DNA of 40,727 bases from Paranoxybacillus vitaminiphilus (GTDB taxonomy: Bacteria > Bacillota > Bacilli > Bacillales > Anoxybacillaceae): the NCBI RefSeq assembly GCF_003259935.1, contig NZ_QLMH01000021.1, positions 1 to 40,727 of the forward strand, written 5' to 3'. The notes under the pieces are model-generated. The model was not told the DNA's origin. It saw only the letters and a program-made list of their open reading frames with translations, and ran no database searches. This document shows positions 10,311 to 18,576 of the stretch, one piece after another. A program made the position numbers and the translations under genes. Numbering within the stretch: position 1 is the stretch's first letter; each line of letters starts with the position of its first letter.

Positions 10311-10338
10311 TTGCGTTTTTTTACAAATATGATATAAT
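10311..10338 (+). promoter_or_regulatory. Predicted sigma-A promoter with extended -10
   Basis: TTGCGT at 10311, 16 bases, then TATAAT at 10333, preceded by TG (TGATATAAT). It points to the small gene starting at 10436 and leaves a leader of about 90 nt. Confidence 0.65.
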
Positions 10339-10435
10339 AAACAAAACAGGGTGTATTACAAAACGTCATATAGCATTTCTTCAAAACACGAATTAAAGCA
10401 GTCTCCCCTGAGAAAGAGATAAGGAGGAGATAGCG

Positions 10436-10702
10436 ATGGAACAAACTATTAAGTTAAAAAATGTTACTTTGTTAAAGGAAATTTTAAGAAACGAGGGTTA
10501 TGACAAAATTATTTTTTGGAAAGACGGGTCATGGGATCTCGTAAGCACTAGTTATCGTGGTGAGACAAGTGGAGAACAACCACTGTTTTCAATTCAAAGT
10601 GTTCATAATTACAATCTTACGTGGCGTCAAATCAATGAACTTGTCGCAAAGATTAAATGGAGACTTAATAACCCTAAAGAGTATTGGCACTTTTATGAGT
10701 AA
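10436..10702 (+). CDS. Small protein of unknown function (88 aa)
   Basis: I do not recognise this 88-aa protein. It is soluble, with a lysine-rich N-terminus, a tryptophan-rich character (FWKDGSWDL, LTWRQINEL, KWRLNNPKEYWHFYE) and no signal peptide. AAGGAGGAG about 7 nt upstream of the ATG gives a strong start, and an extended -10 promoter lies ~100 nt upstream. It stands alone, ended by a terminator that it shares with the convergent recombinase gene. Its place beside the recombinase suggests that it belongs to the element encoding that recombinase; an accessory DNA-binding role is possible but unsupported. Confidence 0.7.
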   Translation: MEQTIKLKNVTLLKEILRNEGYDKIIFWKDGSWDLVSTSYRGETSGEQPLFSIQSVHNYNLTWRQINELVAKIKWRLNNPKEYWHFYE

Positions 10703-10707
10703 ATTAC

Positions 10708-10755
10708 AAAAACACCCCAGTAAATGAAGATTACGCTTCATTCACTGGGGGTTTT
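10708..10755. terminator. Strong bidirectional terminator
   Basis: CCCCAGTaAATGAAG pairs with CTTCATTcACTGGGG around a 6-base loop, flanked by A and T runs. It separates the 88-aa gene from the convergent recombinase gene. Confidence 0.9.
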
Positions 10756-11577
10756 CTATTTTACCCATAAATCACTTACTGCTTTCATCTTGTCCTCATC
10801 AGTTGGAGCAGAGTAACGCAGCACCATATCGGCTGAGGAGTGGCCGCTAAGGGCTTGAATAATGCTAATATCCTCGCCATTTCTTACCAGTCTGGTAATA
10901 AAAGTATGACGAAGGGCATGAACATTAACCCCGTATTTTTGGAATATGTGTTGAACAGTTCGAGGAGAAATTCGCTTATTTCTGTTTGATAAGAAAAGAG
11001 CAGAATTATCATCAGTGAGATGTTCTAGGTATTTTGTAATTGCTCGCCGGGTTTCAGAGTTTAATGGAATCTTCCGTTCTTTCGCTCCTTTTTCTTTTCT
11101 AATAATTACTTCTCCTTTGCGTTCGGATATGACAACATCCGTTTTTTCTAAAGCAACTAATTCGCTGAGTCTTATACCAGTATTAATGAGTAGTTGTGCG
11201 ATGGCCATATCTCTAAGGTTTCCTGTTCGATCAATTTCTCGAAGTAGGCGATTAACCTCATTTCTTTCGAGAGCCTTCGGTGCCTCATGCAATATGTTTC
11301 TCGGCTTTACGACAGAGATGTCTTCAATAGTTTGTTCTTTGTTCGCCCAAATGCTGAATTTTTTTATAGCATTCCAAATTTTATTAATCGTAGCCGCACT
11401 TTTTCCTCGACTAGCCAAAAAATCAATGTACTGTTGAACGTCCATGCGTGAGTAATGTTGTAAATCTGTTCCGGCACCTTCTAACCACTTTGAAAACTGT
11501 TCTAAAGCATGACAATATGTTTTAATGGTCTCTTTTGACTTTCCTCTCAATGCTTCTTGGGCAAACTGCTGTATCAT
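10756..11577 (-). CDS. Tyrosine recombinase (XerC/XerD-like integrase)
   Basis: A 273-aa tyrosine recombinase. The N-terminal core-binding (SAM-like) domain covers about residues 1-95 and the catalytic domain 100-273. All active-site residues are visible: R136 (NTGIRLSE), K163 (RKEKGAKER), H220 and R223 (HALRHTF), H246 (LSGHSS) and the nucleophile Y255 (VLRYS). AGGAGAGTG precedes the ATG. It lacks the arm-binding N-terminal domain of phage lambda-type integrases, so it is of the compact Xer/plasmid-resolvase type. It is transcribed away from the replication-like gene, with an inverted-repeat candidate target site in between. It may integrate the element, resolve multimers, or both. Confidence 0.93.
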   Translation of the reverse strand: MIQQFAQEALRGKSKETIKTYCHALEQFSKWLEGAGTDLQHYSRMDVQQYIDFLASRGKSAATINKIWNAIKKFSIWANKEQTIEDISVVKPRNILHEAPKALERNEVNRLLREIDRTGNLRDMAIAQLLINTGIRLSELVALEKTDVVISERKGEVIIRKEKGAKERKIPLNSETRRAITKYLEHLTDDNSALFLSNRNKRISPRTVQHIFQKYGVNVHALRHTFITRLVRNGEDISIIQALSGHSSADMVLRYSAPTDEDKMKAVSDLWVK

Positions 11578-11608
11578 GTTTCACTCTCCTAGAAAAATTA
11601 GGATAAAT

Positions 11609-11723
11609 AATTCTACGACAAAATTTTCTTTTGTTAATGGCTAAATAAAGAGCATAAAACCATGAAAAATGAGTCTAGAATAGCGTAGAATGCTAATTCT
11701 ATGCCAAAAATCTACGCAATTCT
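11609..11723. other. Candidate recombinase site: inverted GCGTAGAAT / ATTCTATGC plus flanking copies
   Basis: GCGTAGAAT (11683-11691) and ATTCTATGC (11696-11704) form an imperfect inverted repeat with a 4-base centre. Further copies of the half-site lie at 11609-11617 (AATTCTACG) and 11711-11716 (TCTACG, followed by CAATTCT). The position just upstream of the recombinase fits a recombination site or an autoregulatory operator. The centre is shorter than the usual 6-8 bases of a tyrosine recombinase core, which weakens the first reading. Confidence 0.4.
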
Positions 11724-11804
11724 CATCTCCTTTCTTTAGTAAAGTTATACTTTATGTACTTTATAATTCGGCATTCACAAATGATTCCTTTGAAAAAACT
11801 ATTT

Positions 11805-12023
11805 TTGACAAATATATTATGAAATATCTATATTACATATTGACTGACAATTCTAACTTCTATTAAAATCAAAACACAGTCCAATGATATGGCAAAATAT
11901 CTTTTGCTGGGCCAACTTTTAAAATAGAAAGGAGAGTTCTCATAACACAATTAAAAACATGTAATTAAAAGACTGATCATAGCATTATAACTCTCCCTTT
12001 TTAAGAAAAAGGGGGAATGTCGT
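11805..12023 (+). promoter_or_regulatory. Promoter and structured leader of the replication gene
   Basis: TTGACA (11805-11810), 18 bases and TATATT (11829-11834) make a plausible promoter. The ~180-nt leader contains GGAGAGTT (11931-11938), able to pair with AACTCTCC (11989-11996), and a hairpin CCCTTTTT/AAAAAGGG (11995-12013) whose right arm is part of the GGGGG Shine-Dalgarno of the replication gene. The two structures share CC at 11995-11996 and are partly exclusive, so folding could switch translation on and off. Confidence 0.5.
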
Positions 12024-14687
12024 ATGTTAAAAGGAACATTGGCAAAAGTGAAACTTAGTCTTGATTCACAGTGTTTTCAGCAAAAGCCTGAAAAATGGGA
12101 AACAGCGATTATTTCTAGTCGTATTGCTAGTTTGCCGACAGAAATAACAATGCAAGAATTTGCGCAGGCTGTTGTCTTTCCAAACGGTAGAAGTTTTGCA
12201 CCTGCGGTTTTTAAAGACGGGATTAGAAAAAATGCTTATTGGGTCAGCCAACAGGTTTTTGCGCTTGATATTGACGAAGGTTTGTCGGTTGCTGATGCTA
12301 TAAACAGATGTGAGCGATACGATATCATGCCAAACTTTGTTTATACAACATTCCGCTCTACTCCGGAACATGAAAAATTTAGAATGGTGTTCTTGGTAAA
12401 TGAAGAAATTTACGACATCCGAGTGAGAGAGTTGGTACAACGTTCGTTAATGACACTTTTTCCAGAGGCAGATGTCCAAGCAAAGGATGCTTCAAGACTG
12501 TTGTTTGGAGGCAAGGAACTGGTCTATGAAGCATATGACAACGTCATAAGCGTTCCAGACTTATTAAATGCTGTTATATTGCACATAAAAGCAGGTTCTA
12601 ATCCATCACGTGATATGGAACGTTTCTGTCGAAATGTTGGCATTGATTTAATCAACGGTTACCCGAATTATAAGTTGATTGATGAGAATGATGAAATAGC
12701 ATCAGAAGATAACTTGTTTATTTCAATGACTAAAAAGCGCACCAATCCTATTATATTTAATAGGGAACGCCCGAAAATTAGTCATGGTTCCTATATGATT
12801 AAGTTTTCTAAAGAAAATACCGAGGAGTACCATAGAAAAGACGAAGGGGAATTGCTTAAAGATCATGGTTTTAAGATTGATAAGTTGAAAGAAAGTTTTA
12901 CGCAAATTAGAGACTTTCCATTTGAGAAACTAGAAGAGAACTGTAAACTTTATCGCCAGTCCATATGTGGAGAGTATTGGTTATATCACAACGAGATGTT
13001 TGGAGTTATGACTAACTTGTTGAGAGTAAAAGGTGGTAAAACGAAAGTCGAACAGATCCTCAACAGCAGACCAGAATACGCACAAAAGAAAACGGAATGG
13101 AAGGTCATGATTAATCAAATACAGAAGTCGAATTATGCTCCAAGCCGATGTGATTCATACTGTCCTTTTGCTAAGGAGTGTGAACATGCCCTCAACATGA
13201 TTGAACAAGGGAAATTGTTTAGAGGCAGAATTCAAATGACTCAAAAACCGAATTTTCAACCTTTGGAGGATGCGGAAAAGAAACTGAAGCAGTATTTTCA
13301 CGAAGCGCTCAATTCTGAAGAAAATGGCGTATTTGTGATTAAAGCACCGACAGGAATTGGGAAAACTCAGTTGTACGTTAATTCGGCTCAAACTCATACG
13401 TTCACAATTGCATTACCTACCCATCGATTGAAGGAAGAAGTTTCACAGCGATTAAATCATTTAGGCTGCAAGCATGTAAAAGTGCCGCAACTGCCGGACC
13501 TAGATATTGAATTTGCTGAGAAAATTGAACGTCTATACAATAACGGAGCATATAAAGCAGTGAATGCTTTCTTAAAGAAAATGGCTCGGCAAAATGAAAA
13601 AATTCAAGAGTATCTTCTGGAACTTGAAAACGTTTATAAAGCCCGAAACCAAATTATTTTGACTACTCATCAACGGATTTTATTTACAAAAGAGGATACG
13701 AACGACACATTAGTCATTGATGAAGATATCATACCAAGTCTGTTGGCGGTTTCAAAAATGAGTGTTTCAGATTTTACGCTTGTGTGCTCCAAGTTAATGC
13801 AAAGTGAAGAAAATAGAGCCGCTATCTTTACGATTCAAAACATGGTCTTAAATGCACCGACCGACCTCGTTCAAGAGAGAGCAGCCTACTTGCTGCCGAA
13901 TGCCAACGAGGTAGAAAAGATTATTGTAGAAGACAGCGCTATAAAATCAGACATTTTGGGCTTCTTAAATTGCTCATATTTTGTAAAAACAAAAGGTCCA
14001 AATGGAAATGAGTTCATCTACTTCATTCAGCGTCATCAGTTGCCTAAAAAGAAAGTCATTATACTCAGCGCTACGATCAGCCAACCGATTGCAAAAATGT
14101 TGTTCGGTTCGCAAGTCAGATATTATGATGTTGGATTAACAGAATCAAAAGGAGAAATTGTACAAATTCCCATCAAAAGTTTTAGCCGCTACGCGATAAA
14201 AGAAAACCAAGAACTCTTGGACTTGGCAAAAAAGTTAATAGACATGTACAATCCTAACAGCGCTATCATTACCTATAAAGGATTTATGGAGCAAGATGAA
14301 ACCATTCCTACGTTTGGTAATACGGAAGGAATCGATTCACTCAAAGGACAGAACATTACGGTGTTAGGAACGCCTCATGTTAATCCAATCACATATTTGC
14401 TCTATTCAGCCGTACTAGGGTATAAACTTGGATTAAATGACAGCAAAATGGAGTATCAACCCGTTCAGCGCAATGGATTTAGATTTTTCTTCAATACGTA
14501 TGGAAGTAACGAAATATTGCAAGAAATCCAATTTTACTTGATAGAAAGTCAGTTGATTCAAGCCATTGGCAGAGCGCGAATACTTAGAGAAGATGCAAAA
14601 GTATTAGTTTTAAGCAATCTTCCGGTACAAGGTGCTCGGTTTATCCATTTATCTCAACGAGACATACAAAATTTATTGCATTCCTAA
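12024..14687 (+). CDS. Primase-helicase type replication protein
   Basis: An 887-aa multidomain protein. The N-terminal ~190 residues look like an archaeo-eukaryotic primase (AEP) fold: FALDIDE at 79-85 gives the acidic pair, and FRMVFLV and ASRLLFGG follow. A middle region has four cysteines that could hold an Fe-S cluster or zinc (one in SICGE, three in RCDSYCPFAKEC, residues ~374-386). A helicase follows: Walker A APTGIGKTQ near 441, DTLVIDED near 563, ILSATIS near 680 and QAIGRAR near 845. Such proteins act in replication of plasmids and integrated elements. The gene has its own promoter and a leader that may mask the ribosome binding site, as expected for a copy-controlling Rep. I infer replication of the element; a repair role is possible. 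Confidence 0.75.
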   Translation: MLKGTLAKVKLSLDSQCFQQKPEKWETAIISSRIASLPTEITMQEFAQAVVFPNGRSFAPAVFKDGIRKNAYWVSQQVFALDIDEGLSVADAINRCERYDIMPNFVYTTFRSTPEHEKFRMVFLVNEEIYDIRVRELVQRSLMTLFPEADVQAKDASRLLFGGKELVYEAYDNVISVPDLLNAVILHIKAGSNPSRDMERFCRNVGIDLINGYPNYKLIDENDEIASEDNLFISMTKKRTNPIIFNRERPKISHGSYMIKFSKENTEEYHRKDEGELLKDHGFKIDKLKESFTQIRDFPFEKLEENCKLYRQSICGEYWLYHNEMFGVMTNLLRVKGGKTKVEQILNSRPEYAQKKTEWKVMINQIQKSNYAPSRCDSYCPFAKECEHALNMIEQGKLFRGRIQMTQKPNFQPLEDAEKKLKQYFHEALNSEENGVFVIKAPTGIGKTQLYVNSAQTHTFTIALPTHRLKEEVSQRLNHLGCKHVKVPQLPDLDIEFAEKIERLYNNGAYKAVNAFLKKMARQNEKIQEYLLELENVYKARNQIILTTHQRILFTKEDTNDTLVIDEDIIPSLLAVSKMSVSDFTLVCSKLMQSEENRAAIFTIQNMVLNAPTDLVQERAAYLLPNANEVEKIIVEDSAIKSDILGFLNCSYFVKTKGPNGNEFIYFIQRHQLPKKKVIILSATISQPIAKMLFGSQVRYYDVGLTESKGEIVQIPIKSFSRYAIKENQELLDLAKKLIDMYNPNSAIITYKGFMEQDETIPTFGNTEGIDSLKGQNITVLGTPHVNPITYLLYSAVLGYKLGLNDSKMEYQPVQRNGFRFFFNTYGSNEILQEIQFYLIESQLIQAIGRARILREDAKVLVLSNLPVQGARFIHLSQRDIQNLLHS

Positions 14688-15374
14688 GTTTTAGAAAAAA
14701 TGGAGTTACTGGTTGGCACGGAGGCCACTTTCAAATAATATTACGTTACATATTACTATTCATCATACATAACCACTTCACCTGCTTAAAGTTTTAACTA
14801 CGAAACACTGCGTATTCCACTTCATACAGCACCATTTAGCACTACTACACAAACTGTCTCCTTAAATTGCAAATCCGCTTACATATTTTATCCCTTTGTA
14901 TTTTAAACATTCATATTGATTATCGTTTATTAATAATGAATATGAACATTCATAATGATTAGTATTGATTAGATTAAATAGTATTCATTCTAAGTGATTA
15001 ATAACAAAGCATAATCATTATTTACAATAAAATTTTTTCGTGAAGAAGATGAAAAAAATGATTTTTTTCATGTATGTGTCTCATACATAGGTAAATTAGT
15101 CTGAAGAAATAAGATAAAAAACGAATAAATTAGGAGAAAATAGATTTATAGCAGCATAAAATCATTTTGGCTTTAAAACGGCTCATATTGCCTAAAATGG
15201 TGAATTTCTCACTACTTGTAACAATTGATGAGAGAACGGAATTAGACACACGTTCACACAGTTGGCACGTAAAATTATTAGATTAACTTCTTAAACAGTT
15301 TACATTTTTGGCTTAAAAAACAAGGAAATCCCCCCTCCTATTTTGAATCAGATGAGTTAAAAGGGGGGATTTTT
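14688..15374. other. Long non-coding, very AT-rich region; candidate origin
   Basis: No gene is seen in these ~690 bases. They follow the replication gene and contain an iteron-like repeat cluster (14905-15025) and long A/T tracts, all usual for a replication origin. The right end carries a stem (AAATCCCCCCT at 15326-15336 with AGGGGGGATTT at 15362-15372) that covers the Shine-Dalgarno of the next gene. Confidence 0.4.
14905..15025. repeat. Iteron-like cluster of CATTCATAWTGATTA repeats
   Basis: CATTCATATTGATTA (14908-14922) and CATTCATAATGATTA (14947-14961) are spaced 39 bases apart. Weaker copies follow at about 14963 (GTATTGATTAGA) and 14982 (TATTCATTCTAAGTGATTA), and an inverted one at about 15010 (CATAATCATTATT). 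The cluster sits downstream of the replication gene. Low sequence complexity means chance similarity must be considered. Confidence 0.4.
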
Positions 15375-15641
15375 ATGGTTAAAATTTTGCTTGAGTATAA
15401 TTTGCTTATATTTCAATGTTGTTTTAAATATACCGTGTTCAAATTCACAAACATTGATAAAACGTATTATGCCGCTGTGGTGGAAATGTCTAATCGTGGG
15501 GGAGAATTTGAAATCATTCAGAGCAAAGTGCTGGATCGTTTGTCTGATGCAAAAAAATATTTGCTGGAGTTAAACGAATTCAACTTTCGAACGGATGATA
15601 TTGATGAATTGAACGAGTTTATTCATTTTTTAGAGGAATAG
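15375..15641 (+). CDS. Small acidic protein of unknown function (88 aa)
   Basis: Not recognised. The protein has a hydrophobic N-terminus (LLEYNLLIFQCCFKYTVF) followed by an acidic helical C-terminus (DDIDELNEFIHFLEE). The start is set by GGGGGG two to seven bases upstream, part of a stem with CCCCCC at 15330-15335, so translation may depend on opening that stem. A terminator follows 30 bases after the stop. A second internal frame over the same stretch (15391-15573) looks like a shadow. Confidence 0.6.
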   Translation: MVKILLEYNLLIFQCCFKYTVFKFTNIDKTYYAAVVEMSNRGGEFEIIQSKVLDRLSDAKKYLLELNEFNFRTDDIDELNEFIHFLEE

Positions 15642-15669
15642 AGTTTTCGATAAAAGCAATTCAAATGAT

Positions 15670-15695
15670 GCAGCCGATTCTGGGCTGCTTTTTTG
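15670..15695 (+). terminator. Terminator after the 88-aa gene
   Basis: GCAGCC, a 7-base loop, GGCTGC and TTTTTT. Confidence 0.85.
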
Positions 15696-15778
15696 TTTAG
15701 ATAAAAAAAGGAATGTATGTTCGGTGTCTAATTATAAATGTGTAAAATAATTAACAAATGAAAGGATTGAGCGTACTC

Positions 15779-16153
15779 ATGTCAAATAAGGACAAACAAC
15801 ATGGATTAAGGGAAACAAGTTTTATTAAGTTTAGACATGATGATTATATGATTATCATTGCTAGGCATAGCCGCTTCGCTTGGATACAGCATACAGACAG
15901 TAAGTACATGTACTTTATGTACATCACACGTTTACAAAAACGTTTAATTGGAGACAACACATCCGAAGTCGCAGAATTTAACATTTTATGCTTTTTCGGT
16001 ATGTATAACAGTTTTAGTCATTTAATTCAAAACGTGCAGCCGATTCTATCCGAATATATTTTAGACTCAAAAAAGATAGTGGAGATAGTGATGTTATGCG
16101 AAGAGTTGTATGACAATGATGAAGATCATGTAGATGGAGAAGGAATGCGATAA
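15779..16153 (+). CDS. Protein of unknown function (124 aa)
   Basis: Not recognised. A 124-aa soluble protein beginning MSNKDKQHGLRETSFIKFRHDDYMIIIARH, basic in the first half and acidic at the end (LYDNDEDHVDGEG). I chose the ATG at 15779, because AAAGGA lies about 12 bases upstream, whereas an in-frame ATG at 15758 overlaps that AAAGGA and has no ribosome binding site of its own. It stands between two terminators as a single-gene unit. No transmembrane segment or known motif is seen. Confidence 0.6.
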   Translation: MSNKDKQHGLRETSFIKFRHDDYMIIIARHSRFAWIQHTDSKYMYFMYITRLQKRLIGDNTSEVAEFNILCFFGMYNSFSHLIQNVQPILSEYILDSKKIVEIVMLCEELYDNDEDHVDGEGMR

Positions 16154-16184
16154 AACAGCAAGGAGATAATCCTTGTTGTTTTGT
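16154..16184 (+). terminator. Terminator
   Basis: AACAGCAAGGA pairs with TCCTTGTTGTT, followed by a short T-rich stretch, directly after the 124-aa gene. Confidence 0.7.
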
Positions 16185-16292
16185 ATTTAATTAACATAAA
16201 TGGAATAGTATTATAAATTAGGTCCTGTTTTTTGATTTTGATCGAGATATAATCATGTTAAACGCAAGAGGAATCGTGGGAGAGTGCTTAGT

Positions 16293-16715
16293 ATGGAAAG
16301 AATTTTGCCAAAAAAGCAGGAGAGGTTCGTCTTTTATATGTATAACTTTGTTTTGAGGATATTTTTAATCTTTCTCGCTGCTAAATTGTGTCAAAAATAT
16401 TTTCCATATGGTTTTTGGCTATATGCATCTATTGCATATCTTAGTATGACAGGTGGCGCTTTTATTTATAGGCGAATGTATATTCCAACATACCAGATGC
16501 TTGTTATACAAGATGGGAAAGAGAAAATACCAGTAATCTTCGTTTATTGTATGCTCACATTGATCATGATTGTTTGTATATTTGGTGGACTGATTTTATT
16601 TTTTCAACAAAAGGATATTTTTACGGTCATTTTTGTGCCCTTTTTCTTTTTTATGGGAGCGTTGATTTGGGAGATAACGATTAGCCGGATGATTACTCTT
16701 TTGGGCAGAACATGA
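16293..16715 (+). CDS. Small polytopic membrane protein (140 aa)
   Basis: Not recognised. The protein has about four transmembrane segments: FVLRIFLIFLAAKL, FWLYASIAYLSMTGGAFIY, VIFVYCMLTLIMIVCIFGGLI and IFTVIFVPFFFFMGALIWEI. The N-terminus is basic (MERILPKKQERF), which suggests it stays inside. GGGAGA nine bases upstream supports the ATG at 16293 over a GTG nine bases earlier. It is the first of a same-strand run of membrane and surface genes (16.3-19.1 kb), though a ~110-base gap with AT-rich promoter-like sequence precedes the next one. Confidence 0.6.
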   Translation: MERILPKKQERFVFYMYNFVLRIFLIFLAAKLCQKYFPYGFWLYASIAYLSMTGGAFIYRRMYIPTYQMLVIQDGKEKIPVIFVYCMLTLIMIVCIFGGLILFFQQKDIFTVIFVPFFFFMGALIWEITISRMITLLGRT

Positions 16716-16828
16716 GTGAAAAATCTTAATATTGCTACTAAAATACCATTACATTAAAATGGTTATTTAGTATAATTTAGTTATATTTATCCTTAATTTA
16801 CCTTATCAGTAAAAAAGGGGTGCCAATA

Positions 16829-18100
16829 GTGGAGCAACTAGAATCAATAAGATGGATACTAACGTTAGGGGCAATTGTACTGCTCATTTTATCTCTTGTT
16901 TTTCTAAAAAGAGGCAAAAAAATGTCTAGGCGTTATGGAAATAGGCATATGAGTGGGATGAACAAAGCCAACCTACGAGTGACAATGCCGGTTAAGTTTT
17001 CTGAAGACAGCATTATAAAGGCAGCGCATGTTATAAAGAGTTTGCCTAACTGCTATCTTGCTTTTGATACAAACATTTTGCTTGATTACCCATACGTGCT
17101 TGTCAATTTGGGGGAAGATGCCAACATTTTAATTAGTGAGCAAGTTCGGAGGGAATTAGATAAGATAAAAGATAGTGATTCAGAAGCGAGCGATGCTGCT
17201 AGAATTGCTCTAAAAACCATTTCTAATCTTCATAAAGACAACAGACTTGAAATTGTCCAAGTGGATAAAAAGAAAGTGGAGGAATTAGGGCTTGATCCTA
17301 ATTCGGGAGACGATTTGATTATCGGTTCCTATCTTGAAAGAGTAAAAGATGGAAGACAAGTTGTTTTTATTACGAATGACAATAATGCTAGAACAACTGC
17401 TAGAACAACAAAATTGAAAGTGCTAGAACTTGATTGGGAAGAAAAACTATTGAGAGAAAACAAAAAACTGAAAACGAAAACCACAGTATATCGTCCCGGA
17501 TATGCTTATAAACTTTTTGCGATTATTTCGTTCTCTTTGTGTGCTGGATTTTTCAATGGGATGATACACATAGAGGACAAGATGAAACAAGAAGTCCAAC
17601 CAGTAATGGCCACCTCTTCTGGAAAAGGAGGACCAGCATATGTAAAAGGAGATTATCCTTATGTCATCAAGAATGAGTACGGAAACTCGTTTCAAGGAAA
17701 AAAAGCAGGGGATTGGGGCGCAAGCGCGATTGTAGATATTCGTTATTCTGACTCATTTTTTGCACGTACTCTCGGAAATTACAAAGTGACACTTGGGGTT
17801 TGGAATACAAAACAAGTTGAGGAAAAAACAAATAAGTTGACATATTTGATTGTCTTGAAAAATGGAAAGCAATATGAGCCGCAGTCAACAAACTTTTTTA
17901 ATTATGATAAGAAGCAAGGAATTGAAATTCCTAGCGTTAACAGCCGTGTTAAGTTTGAAAACGTTAACGGATATGACAGCGTTGGTTTCAATATAGAGAA
18001 AACTGAATTGAAAGATTTAGAGAATGCTGAACTTCGTTTAGTACATAAAGTGACGAAAGAAGTCATCCAAACATTGCCGTTGAAAGTCTTGAAAAAATAA
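16829..18100 (+). CDS. Membrane-anchored PIN-domain protein with extracytoplasmic domain
   Basis: A 423-aa protein with an unusual layout. An N-terminal transmembrane helix (ILTLGAIVLLILSLVFL) is followed by a basic linker and a PIN domain (about residues 60-200). The PIN acidic set is visible: D80 (AFDTNILLD), E109 (VRRELDK), D161-D162 (SGDDLI) and D184 (ITNDNNAR), so metal-dependent RNase activity is plausible. A second membrane segment (LFAIISFSLCAGFFNGMI, ~230-250) leads to a ~170-residue C-terminal domain that looks beta-rich and, by topology, lies outside the cell or is re-entrant. The PIN part resembles PhoH2/YlaK-type PIN domains. GTG at 16829 fits the AAGGGGTG ribosome binding site better than one three codons earlier. 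It ends 18 bases before the next gene, so they form an operon. Confidence 0.75.
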   Translation: MEQLESIRWILTLGAIVLLILSLVFLKRGKKMSRRYGNRHMSGMNKANLRVTMPVKFSEDSIIKAAHVIKSLPNCYLAFDTNILLDYPYVLVNLGEDANILISEQVRRELDKIKDSDSEASDAARIALKTISNLHKDNRLEIVQVDKKKVEELGLDPNSGDDLIIGSYLERVKDGRQVVFITNDNNARTTARTTKLKVLELDWEEKLLRENKKLKTKTTVYRPGYAYKLFAIISFSLCAGFFNGMIHIEDKMKQEVQPVMATSSGKGGPAYVKGDYPYVIKNEYGNSFQGKKAGDWGASAIVDIRYSDSFFARTLGNYKVTLGVWNTKQVEEKTNKLTYLIVLKNGKQYEPQSTNFFNYDKKQGIEIPSVNSRVKFENVNGYDSVGFNIEKTELKDLENAELRLVHKVTKEVIQTLPLKVLKK

Positions 18101-18118
18101 TGGAAAGGACAGATACAG

Positions 18119-18520
18119 ATGTCATTTTCGGACTGGTTATCATTGGCTTGGCACATCTTATACCCAAGTGTTGTGATTTTTGTTGTTTTGTTTTCCTTAT
18201 GGAGAATTACCGCATTTTTGATGAATGGTTTTAATCGCTTAGTCCAAAAAATTGATGGTACTGATCTAGCAAGTGGAAGTAATCTGACAGGTAGATATAA
18301 TACTAAACGATATCATGTATTTTCAAAAACAGACAAGTACGATGGATTAGATGAACTAATGGATGATATGGATAGAAAGTTTCAAGAAGATAGTTTGCGA
18401 TTTAGCGAGGAAAGTTTAAGGGAAAGTATGCGGTTTCAAGAAGAGTCGCTGCGTTCGTTTAACGAAGATTCTATGCGCTTTAACGATCATCATGACCACC
18501 ATAACCATCATCAGTGGTAG
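18119..18520 (+). CDS. Membrane protein with repeated EESLR/EDSMRF motif and His-rich tail
   Basis: A 133-aa protein with one N-terminal transmembrane segment (LYPSVVIFVVLFSLWRITAFLM). The C-terminal ~45 residues are built from a short repeat: QEDSLRF, SEESLRES, MRFQEESLRS, FNEDSMRF. The end is HHDHHNHHQ, which could bind metal. The repeats alternate acidic and basic residues and may form a charged helix or coiled coil. GGAAAGGAC eight bases before the ATG and the 18-base gap to the PIN gene indicate co-expression. Family not recognised. Confidence 0.65.
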   Translation: MSFSDWLSLAWHILYPSVVIFVVLFSLWRITAFLMNGFNRLVQKIDGTDLASGSNLTGRYNTKRYHVFSKTDKYDGLDELMDDMDRKFQEDSLRFSEESLRESMRFQEESLRSFNEDSMRFNDHHDHHNHHQW

Positions 18521-18576
18521 TCATGCTTTAGGAAAAATCACGCATTTTTTGCACCAAAGAGGTGAGTATCCTAGAA

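Noticed and set aside
11015-11437. 140-codon plus-strand frame opposite the recombinase gene
   Set aside because: It is antisense to an intact tyrosine recombinase, has no ribosome binding site, and its protein has no family character.
15391-15573. 60-codon frame overlapping the 88-aa gene
   Set aside because: Same stretch in another frame, with no ribosome binding site of its own.
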